Source: Svornostia abyssi (lineage in GTDB: Bacteria; Actinomycetota; Thermoleophilia; Solirubrobacterales; Solirubrobacteraceae). From it: 64,000 bases of DNA. The stretch covers positions 434,001 through 498,000 of the forward strand of contig CP088295.1 in assembly GCA_024666565.1 (NCBI GenBank). The letters are read 5' to 3'. The notes beneath the pieces were generated by a model. The model was not told the DNA's origin, ran no database searches, and saw only the letters and a program-made list of their open reading frames with translations. The position numbers and the translations under genes are program-made. Positions 58,518 through 64,000 of this stretch are shown here, piece by piece (the first letter of the stretch is position 1; each line of letters opens with the position of its first letter).

Positions 58518-58874
58518 CTACCCCTCCACCGCACCGAGACCGAGCCGCGCCCGAAGCTCCGCCTCGTCCGTCACGAACCACAGCTGCCGACCACGGTTGG
58601 ACTCGCGCACGAAGTCCCCCAGCGCCCGGCTCCCCGCGACGTGCTCGGTCACGTCACCGACGAGTGCAAGCCCCACGCGATAGTTGGCGAGCGTCTGCAC
58701 CACCTCGCCGGCGAGCCCGCTACGAAGATCGAAGAACGCAGGGTCGAGCCGCGCGACGGGCACAGCGATCCAGTCCGCCTCCTCGGCGCCGTCGGCGTAG
58801 AGCAGACCGAGCGCGTCCGCGGTGCTCCCGGTCGCGGGCCCATCCGCAGGGACGTGAAACACCGATGCGCTCAT
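58518..58874 (-). CDS. DUF4180 domain protein
   Basis: 118 residues from ATG 58874. The conserved motifs are DALGLLYADGAEEADWIAVP, DPAFFDLRSGLAGEVVQTLA and NYRVGLALVGDVTEHVAGSR followed by RQLWFV. DUF4180 proteins often occur next to regulators and ArsR operons and have no known biochemical activity; the fold may resemble STAS-like or bacteriocin-associated small proteins. Last gene of a five-gene operon; the ATG overlaps the SRPBCC stop (ATGA). Confidence 0.85.
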   Translation of the reverse strand: MSASVFHVPADGPATGSTADALGLLYADGAEEADWIAVPVARLDPAFFDLRSGLAGEVVQTLANYRVGLALVGDVTEHVAGSRALGDFVRESNRGRQLWFVTDEAELRARLGLGAVEG

Positions 58875-59317
58875 GACCCGATGGTCCACCCCATGACCTG
58901 TCCCAGGTTGTCCAGCACGTTGCCCCATCCGCGCCGGTGCGAGCGCACGGCCTCCTCGTCCCACAGCCCGCTGTGGGTGAAGCGCACCGTCGTCTCGCCG
59001 TCGATCTCCTCGAAGTCGATCTCGATGAGCGTGCGCCGTGACTCGCGGTCCCACAGCCAGGTGAACGCCAGGCGCGTGGGCCGCTCGATCTCCGTGTAGA
59101 TCCCGCCGCCGCCGTACTCCTCGTCCTTGGCCGGGTCGCGCATGACGACGCGGACCGCGCCGCCCACCCGCAGGTCGACCTCGGCCGACGCCGTCTCCCA
59201 CGTGCGCTCGGCCTGCCACCAGCGGCGCATGACCTCCTCGCTCGTCCACGCGTCGAACACCGCTTCCGCGGAAGCGCGGTAGGTGCGCTCGATGTGCAGC
59301 GTCCCCGTGCCGGTCAC
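58871..59317 (-). CDS. SRPBCC/AHSA1-like protein
   Basis: 148 residues from GTG 59317, which overlaps the micro-ORF stop (GTGA). The fold markers are LHIERTYRASAEAVFDAWTS, VMRRWWQAERTWETASAEVD, GGGIYTEIERPTRLAFTWLW and DGETTVRFTHSGLWDEEAVR then SHRRGWGNVLDNLG. AHSA1-type START-like proteins bind hydrophobic molecules or act as chaperone co-factors; in this arsR-linked operon, binding of a small toxic ligand is plausible but unproven. Confidence 0.9.
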   Translation of the reverse strand: MTGTGTLHIERTYRASAEAVFDAWTSEEVMRRWWQAERTWETASAEVDLRVGGAVRVVMRDPAKDEEYGGGGIYTEIERPTRLAFTWLWDRESRRTLIEIDFEEIDGETTVRFTHSGLWDEEAVRSHRRGWGNVLDNLGQVMGWTIGS

Positions 59318-59445
59318 CGGCGGGGCTCCCGTCGGTTGCGCAGGTGCAGCGCCAGCCAGCCGCGCGCGACGAGCAGGCTCGCGGTGGTCCCCGCCAGCAT
59401 CGGCAGGGCCTCCTCCAGCGGCAGGCCGGCCACGTGCGCGATCAC
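59314..59445 (-). CDS. Micro-membrane protein in the arsR operon
   Basis: 43 residues from GTG 59445: IAHVAGLPLEEALPMLAGTT followed by ASLLVARGWLALHLRNRREPRR. One transmembrane helix is flanked by a conserved-looking N-terminal HVAGLPLEEAL and a basic C-terminus. The start overlaps the DUF899 stop and the stop overlaps the SRPBCC start, both as GTGA, which is strong evidence that it is a real gene. A similar sequence (HIGGVPVEELL and a helix) follows the amine oxidase at 10602. Function unknown. Confidence 0.72.
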   Translation of the reverse strand: MIAHVAGLPLEEALPMLAGTTASLLVARGWLALHLRNRREPRR

Positions 59446-60125
59446 GCGCCCACGCTCGCTTCGTCGTAGCGGTCGTGGTATTTCCACCAGCCGTACGGCG
59501 GGGTCTGCGGCGTCCCCTCCGGCGCGTCCTCCCACTCCTCCTGGCGGCCGAACGCCGTGATGTCGAGGAAGCTCCACGTGGTGCCCATCGCCTCGTCGCC
59601 GCGGGCGTCGACGAAGTAGGTGCGGAAGATGTCGTCGCCATCGCGCAGGAACGCATTCGTGCCGTGCCACTCGCCGACACCGAAGTCCCAGTCGAAGTCG
59701 TCGGTGATGGTGAACCACGGGATGTGCTCCCAGCCCATCTCGGCCTGCAGGCGCCGGATGTCGGCCTGCGGCGCGCGAGAGACGTAGACGAGCGTGGTGT
59801 CGCGGGCGTTGAGGTGCGCGAGGTGGCTGACCTGGTCGGCCATGAATGAGCAGCCGGGGCAGCCGCGCTCCGGCCAGCCGCGCACGCCCGGCTCGAAGAA
59901 CGCGCGGTAGACGACGAGCTGGCGGCGGCCCATGAACAGGTCGAGCAGGCTCACGGGTCCGTCCGGCCCCTCGAAGCGGTACTCCTTCTCGACCGCCATC
60001 CGGGGCATCCGGCGGCGCTCGGCGGCCAGGGCATCACGGGCGCGCGTGTGCGCCTTCTCCTTGACGAGCAACTCCTCGCGGGCGGCGGTCCACTCCTGCG
60101 GCGATACGACGGGCGGCACGGTCAT
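59442..60125 (-). CDS. DUF899 thioredoxin-like protein
   Basis: 227 residues. The family features are REELLVKEKAHTRARDALAA, MAVEKEYRFEGPDGPVSLLD and FEPGVRGWPERGCPGCSFMA followed by DQVSHLAHLNARDTTLVYVS. The CxxC (GCPGCSF) sits at the thioredoxin active-site position. DUF899 proteins are predicted dithiol-disulfide oxidoreductases, often in operons with ArsR and SRPBCC genes. The C-terminus contains FLDITAFGRQEEWEDAPEG and an aromatic WWKYHDRY. It is translationally coupled to arsR upstream (ATGA) and the micro-ORF downstream. Confidence 0.9.
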   Translation of the reverse strand: MTVPPVVSPQEWTAAREELLVKEKAHTRARDALAAERRRMPRMAVEKEYRFEGPDGPVSLLDLFMGRRQLVVYRAFFEPGVRGWPERGCPGCSFMADQVSHLAHLNARDTTLVYVSRAPQADIRRLQAEMGWEHIPWFTITDDFDWDFGVGEWHGTNAFLRDGDDIFRTYFVDARGDEAMGTTWSFLDITAFGRQEEWEDAPEGTPQTPPYGWWKYHDRYDEASVGA

Positions 60126-60433
60126 GTCGACTCCTTCTCGCTCAGATACTCATCGACGACATCGAAGAAGCGCTCCCACAGAGCGCGCTGTTGATCCATC
60201 CAGTCGGCCGCCACGCTCAGCACCTCGGGCTCGAGCGACAGCCGGTGCGTCCGGCCCTCGACCACGCGTGTCACGACACCCGTCTCCTCCAGCACCTTCA
60301 GGTGCTTGGAGATCGCGGGCTTGGACACCCCGAAGCCGGCGGTGGCCTCGCCGACCGTCGCCGGGCCTTCGGCGAGACGCTCGACGATGCCGCGGCGGAT
60401 CGGGTGGGCCAGCGCCTTGAACGGATCGTTCAC
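60122..60433 (-). CDS. ArsR family transcriptional regulator
   Basis: 103 residues from GTG 60433. The winged helix is FKALAHPIRRGIVERLAEGP, TVGEATAGFGVSKPAISKHL and KVLEETGVVTRVVEGRTHRL. The metal-binding ELCV motif of true ArsR/SmtB is absent, as usual for the SRPBCC-linked subfamily, which senses an unknown ligand. It heads the arsR-DUF899-micro-ORF-SRPBCC-DUF4180 operon. A GGTTAACC palindrome lies 5 bp before the start codon, a likely autoregulatory operator. Confidence 0.9.
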   Translation of the reverse strand: MNDPFKALAHPIRRGIVERLAEGPATVGEATAGFGVSKPAISKHLKVLEETGVVTRVVEGRTHRLSLEPEVLSVAADWMDQQRALWERFFDVVDEYLSEKEST

Positions 60434-60438
60434 TATCT

Positions 60439-60446
60439 GGTTAACC
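60439..60446 (-). promoter_or_regulatory. Candidate ArsR operator core (GGTTAACC)
   Basis: A perfect 8-bp palindrome centred 10 nt upstream of GTG 60433; TACGGT on the minus strand overlaps it as a possible -10. The rest of the 102-bp gap to the IleS stop (60434-60535) shows nothing else. Confidence 0.45.
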
Positions 60447-60535
60447 GTAGCACGGGAACGCGGCGACCCGCCACCCGCGCGCGGCGAGCGGCAGGTCGAC
60501 GTCGCCATGGCAGCGTGGATCTGCCGGTCGGCGGG

Positions 60536-63500
60536 TCAGGCGGTGGTGCGAGCGACCGCGATGTGCAGCTCGCGGCCCTCGATCTTCGCCGCGCCGCCGT
60601 TGGCCGCGCCGTCGTAGGAGACGCTCGTCGCGAGCGTCTCGCCCGTCACATACGCCTCGTGCTCCCGGATCGCGGCGAGCAGCTCATCGTCGCCGCCGAG
60701 CGTCAGCGCGATGCGGTCCTCGACCTCCAGCCCCGCGTCCTTGCGCGCGTTCTGGATCGCGCGGACCGCGTCGCGGGCCAGGCCCTCGCGGCGCAGCTCG
60801 TCGTCGAGCGTGAGGTCCAGCGCCACGGCGTGCGATCCCTCGCGCTCGAGCTGGTAGCCCTCGAGCGGCTGCATCGCCAGCGACAGCTCGTCCTCGGTGA
60901 GGGTGTGGTCCTTGCCCTCGATCGAGATCCCCACCGAGCCGTCGCCGCGCAGCGCGCTGGCCACCGCAACCGGGTCGAGAGCCGCCACCGCGGCCGCCAC
61001 CTGCGGCATCGCCTTGCCGAACTTCGGCCCGAGCGCGCGGTAATTGGGCTTGACCTCGTACTCGCCGAGCTCGTCGGCCTCCTCGACGAAGCGCAGCTCC
61101 TTGACGTTGAGCTCCTCGCGCACGACATCGGCGAGCCGCTCGATCGCGGTGCGCTCCCGGCCGGCGGCGACCACGACGGCCTCGCGCAGCGGCTGGCGGA
61201 TCTTGATCTTCGCCGCGCCGCGGGCCGAGAGCCCCAGGCGCACCGTCTCGCGCGCGATCGACATGGCGAACTCCAGGTCCTCATCGCGCGCGGCAGCGTC
61301 GGCCACCGGGAAGTCGCACAGGTGGACCGACGGCTCCGAGCCGTCGAGGTTCTCGTAGATCGCGTCGGCGATGAACGGCGTGAACGGCGCGAGGAGCTTC
61401 GAGACCTCGAGCAGCACGTCGCGCAGCGTCCCCAGCGCCGCGGGGTCGCCGTCCCAGAACCGGCGCCGCGAGCGGCGGACGTACCAGTTGGAGAGATCGT
61501 CAACGAACGCGGCGATCGCGCGGCCGGCGAAGGTGGCGTCGTAGGCCTCGAGGCGGTCGCCCACCTCGGCCGTCGTGGCGGCCAGCCGCGAGCGGATCCA
61601 GCGGTCCAGTTCGGTCTGCTCGGGGTCCGCCGGGACCGTCCCGTCCCAGTCCGAGGCATTCGCGTAGAGCGCCAGGAACCCGTACGTGTTCCACAGCTGG
61701 CGCAGGAAGAGCCGCACGCCCTCCCCGATCGCCTCCATGGAGAACCGGTAGCCGTCCCACGGCTGCTTGCTCGTGAAGAAGTACCAGCGCAGCGCGTCGG
61801 CGCCGAAGCGATCGATGGGCTCGGAGGGGACGACGATGTTCCCCTTCGACTTGCTCATCTTCTGCCCGTCCTCGTCGAGGATCAGGCCCAGGCAGACGAC
61901 GTTGTCGTACGGCGCCTCGTCGCGCAGCAGCACGCTGATGGCCAGCAGCGAGTAGAACCAGCCGCGCGTCTGGTCCAGCGCCTCGCAGACGAAGTCGGCG
62001 TGCGCGTGGCGCTCGTAGGCCTCGACGTTGTCGTGCGGCGCGCCCCACTGCGCGAACGGCATCGCGCCGGAGTCAAACCAGACGTCGATGACCTCGGGGA
62101 CGCGGGTCGCCGTCTTCCCCGTGGAAGGCGACGGGAACGTGATGTCGTCGACGTACGGGCGGTGCGGGTCGTCGAGCTTGACGCCGGACAACGACTCCAG
62201 CTCAGCGAGCGAGCCGACCACCGTGATCGACCCCTCCTCGCAGCGCCACACCGGCAGCGGCGTGCCCCAGTAGCGCTCGCGCGAGAGCGCCCAGTCGACG
62301 TTGTTCGACAGCCAGTCGCCGAACCGCCCGTGCTTGATGTGCGGCGGGTGCCAGCCGACCTGCTCGTTGGCGTCCAGCAGGTTCTGCCGCAGCTGCGACG
62401 TCTTGATGTACCACGACGGCTTGGCGTAGTAGAGAAGCGCGGTGCCGCAGCGCCAGCAGTGTGGGTAGGAGTGCTCGTAGTCCTCGGCGCGCAGCAGCTT
62501 GCCGCGGCGGCGCAGGTCATCGATCAGGTCGTCGTTGGCGTCGCGCACGGCGCGCCCTGAGTACTTGCCGATCCGCTCGTCGTAGGTCCCGTCGAGCTTC
62601 ACCGGGTTGACGACGGTCAGGCCGTACTGCAGGCCCAGCTGGTAGTCGTCCTCCCCGAACGCGATGGCGGTGTGCACGACGCCCGTGCCGTCGTCGGCGG
62701 TGACGAAATCGGCCAGCAGGATCGTGTGTCCGCGCTCGCCGTACTCCTTGCCGGAGAGGAACGGGAACGGCGGCTCGTAGCGCACGCCGTCCAGCGCGGC
62801 GCCGGGGAAGCGGTCGATGATCTGGGCGTCCTCGCCGAGGACCTTCTCGACGAGCGACTCCGCGAGGATCACGGGCGCTTCCAGCGCGCCGGTCTTCGCG
62901 CGCACGTACGTCAGTTCAGGGTGGACCGCGGCCGCAGCGTTCGACACCAGCGTCCACGGTGTCGTCGTCCACGCCAGCAGCTCGTCGCCGCGCTGCGCCG
63001 GGCCGCCGTCCTCGACGACGGGGAACCGCACGTAGACCGACGGGTCGATGACGTCCTTGTACCCCTGCGCGACCTCGTGTGAGGACAGCGCCGTGCCGCA
63101 GCGCGGGCAGTACGGGACCACGCGATGGCCCTCGTACAGGAGGTCCTTCTCGTGGATCGTCTTCAGCGCCGCCCAGACCGACTCGACGTACTGCGGGTCC
63201 ATGGTGCGGTACGCCTCGTCGAGGTCGACCCAGAAGCCGATCCGCTCGGTGAGCTTGTCCCAGTCCTCGAGGAACTCGGAGACGGACTCCCGGCACTTCG
63301 CGTTGAACTCCGCGATGCCGTACTCCTCGATCTCCGCCTTGTTCGTGATGCCGAGCTGCTGCTCGACGGCGATCTCCACCGGCAGGCCGTGGCAGTCCCA
63401 TCCGCCCTTGCGCGTGACGTGCTTGCCGCGCATGGTCTGAAAGCGGGGGAAGATGTCCTTGAAGACGCGGCTCAGGACGTGGTGCGTTCCCGGGCGCCCG

Positions 63501-63655
63501 TTCGCCGTCGGCGGGCCTTCCCAGAAGACGAACTCGGGCGCGCCCTCACGGCGGCGCATCGACTCCTGGAAGACGTCGCGCTCCTTCCACCGAGCGAGGA
63601 CGTCGTGCTCGAGGTCGGGGAAGGACTGGTTGGGGTCGACGGGCTGGAAGGACAC
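60536..63655 (-). CDS. ileS: Isoleucyl-tRNA synthetase, type 2 (eukaryote-like)
   Basis: 1039 residues. The class I HIGH motif is PPTANGRPGTHHVLSRVFKD (GTHH variant), the editing domain follows with TTTPWTLVSNAAAAVHPELT, the KMSKS loop is GQKMSKSKGNIVVP, and GGWDCHGLPVEIAVEQQLG is class-typical. Two Cys pairs (YCPRCGTALSSHEV and HCWRCGTALLYYAK) are in the insertion. The long C-terminus with LEGYQLEREGSHAVALDLTL is the DUF5915 extension of type 2 enzymes. It charges tRNA-Ile. Type 2 IleS enzymes are usually mupirocin-insensitive, which is family knowledge and not tested here. Confidence 0.97.
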   Translation of the reverse strand: MSFQPVDPNQSFPDLEHDVLARWKERDVFQESMRRREGAPEFVFWEGPPTANGRPGTHHVLSRVFKDIFPRFQTMRGKHVTRKGGWDCHGLPVEIAVEQQLGITNKAEIEEYGIAEFNAKCRESVSEFLEDWDKLTERIGFWVDLDEAYRTMDPQYVESVWAALKTIHEKDLLYEGHRVVPYCPRCGTALSSHEVAQGYKDVIDPSVYVRFPVVEDGGPAQRGDELLAWTTTPWTLVSNAAAAVHPELTYVRAKTGALEAPVILAESLVEKVLGEDAQIIDRFPGAALDGVRYEPPFPFLSGKEYGERGHTILLADFVTADDGTGVVHTAIAFGEDDYQLGLQYGLTVVNPVKLDGTYDERIGKYSGRAVRDANDDLIDDLRRRGKLLRAEDYEHSYPHCWRCGTALLYYAKPSWYIKTSQLRQNLLDANEQVGWHPPHIKHGRFGDWLSNNVDWALSRERYWGTPLPVWRCEEGSITVVGSLAELESLSGVKLDDPHRPYVDDITFPSPSTGKTATRVPEVIDVWFDSGAMPFAQWGAPHDNVEAYERHAHADFVCEALDQTRGWFYSLLAISVLLRDEAPYDNVVCLGLILDEDGQKMSKSKGNIVVPSEPIDRFGADALRWYFFTSKQPWDGYRFSMEAIGEGVRLFLRQLWNTYGFLALYANASDWDGTVPADPEQTELDRWIRSRLAATTAEVGDRLEAYDATFAGRAIAAFVDDLSNWYVRRSRRRFWDGDPAALGTLRDVLLEVSKLLAPFTPFIADAIYENLDGSEPSVHLCDFPVADAAARDEDLEFAMSIARETVRLGLSARGAAKIKIRQPLREAVVVAAGRERTAIERLADVVREELNVKELRFVEEADELGEYEVKPNYRALGPKFGKAMPQVAAAVAALDPVAVASALRGDGSVGISIEGKDHTLTEDELSLAMQPLEGYQLEREGSHAVALDLTLDDELRREGLARDAVRAIQNARKDAGLEVEDRIALTLGGDDELLAAIREHEAYVTGETLATSVSYDGAANGGAAKIEGRELHIAVARTTA

Positions 63656-63667
63656 GGGCGGGGGATT

Positions 63668-64000
63668 CTAGGTCCAGCCGCGTTCGCGCAGATCGGCGAG
63701 CAGCTCCCCGGTCGCATTCAGCGGTACGCGAATCTGCTCGGTGCCACGCGTCGTTGCCAGGTCGATCGGTCGAGTGGCGGCCTCGAACCGGTCGTCGAGC
63801 GTCGCGAGCTGTGCACGGAGGGGGTCGCTGGACGGCAGCCGGCTGACGCGCTCGCGCAACCCCGCGTGGATGTCGAGATCGTTCGTGTAGTCGTAGATGG
63901 TCAGGCCGTAGCCGCCCTCGATCTCCCCGACGACGCCGGCCCAGTAGACGAGGTCCCGCTCCGCTTTGCGGCGGTCGGCCGTCCGGTCCTTGCTCCAGGG
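63668..64000 (-). CDS. Hypothetical protein, N-terminus beyond window
   Basis: 110 codons and a stop are present, in frame to the last base of the window. The visible part includes WSKDRTADRRKAERDLVYWA, GGYGLTIYDYTNDLDIHAGL and the end TRGTEQIRVPLNATGELLAD followed by LRERGWT. It is soluble, with charged N-terminal helices. No family is recognised. It ends 12 bp before the ileS start on the same strand, so ileS probably shares its transcript. Confidence 0.65.
   Translation of the reverse strand, partial: PWSKDRTADRRKAERDLVYWAGVVGEIEGGYGLTIYDYTNDLDIHAGLRERVSRLPSSDPLRAQLATLDDRFEAATRPIDLATTRGTEQIRVPLNATGELLADLRERGWT

Noticed and set aside
60191..62560. A 789-codon open frame antisense to ileS
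   Set aside because: It is a shadow of the GC-rich ileS codons: its composition is Arg/Ala/Val/Leu low complexity and it contradicts a textbook IleS on the other strand.
1..64000. tRNA, rRNA, CRISPR, insertion sequences, prophage
   Set aside because: No cloverleaf, ribosomal motif, regular direct-repeat array, transposase or phage structural gene was seen when scanning the proteins and the intergenic gaps.

Overview
The window is very GC-rich chromosomal DNA (coding third positions almost all G or C) from an actinobacterium. The mix of genes fits the Thermoleophilia/Solirubrobacterales group best: seven-iron ferredoxin, DUF2342 metalloprotease, PAC2 protein, deazaflavin-type reductase, SpoIIM-like protein, type-2 IleS and many TetR regulators. 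The lineage is inferred from gene content only. I see no rRNA, tRNA, CRISPR array, insertion sequence or prophage.

Layout. 1-8.4 kb: end of an amidase, an RTX repeat protein coupled to an atypical SDR, a 160-bp palindrome in front of a ferredoxin, a SHOCT membrane protein pair, a GNAT, a membrane diguanylate cyclase, Mrp and a histone-H1-like coiled-coil protein. 8.5-16.6 kb: a PucR-type regulator, two secreted proteins, a copper amine oxidase followed by a micro-ORF, a DUF2342 metalloprotease and an inositol-phosphatase-like protein. 16.6-27.2 kb: a UvrD helicase-nuclease, an ATPase, a TetR/enoyl-CoA hydratase/TAT flavoprotein regulon, a second TetR/flavoprotein pair with twin operators, and a MazF-type toxin-antitoxin module. 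27.2-36.6 kb: a GHMP kinase-GalU-PAC2 operon, an OB-HD nuclease, DUF1963 and M48 proteins, a GDSL lipase, a split TauE/SafE transporter and a trehalose phosphatase. 36.6-45 kb: an EAL-HDOD protein behind a sigma-28-like promoter, a DUF554 protein, a glycosyltransferase, a GlxA/DJ-1 pair, a subtilase and PolX-ASCH. 45-54 kb: SpoIIM, thioredoxin, an EamA transporter, GntR-RlmA, and a TetR/SDR/acyl-CoA ligase/SDR cluster. 54-64 kb: a TetR-esterase/GH3 divergon, a reductase-SnoaL fusion, an arsR-DUF899-microprotein-SRPBCC-DUF4180 operon, and IleS.

Two general properties stand out. First, genes are packed with ATGA, GTGA or TGATG stop/start overlaps, and many first genes have a TANNNT hexamer 6-8 nt before the start codon. 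This implies leaderless mRNAs and, between divergent genes, overlapping back-to-back -10 boxes. Second, about a dozen genes carry single-base frameshifts, mostly one extra base in a short G or C run. This looks like sequence error in the assembly rather than gene decay, so the broken genes are annotated with their probable intact extents.

The most interesting unexplained items are the 160-bp palindrome upstream of the ferredoxin, a micro-membrane-protein family (H-x-x-G-x-P-x-E-E) seen at least once and probably twice, a REP-like hairpin placed exactly 3 nt after two stop codons, and the sigma-28-like promoter of the EAL-HDOD gene.
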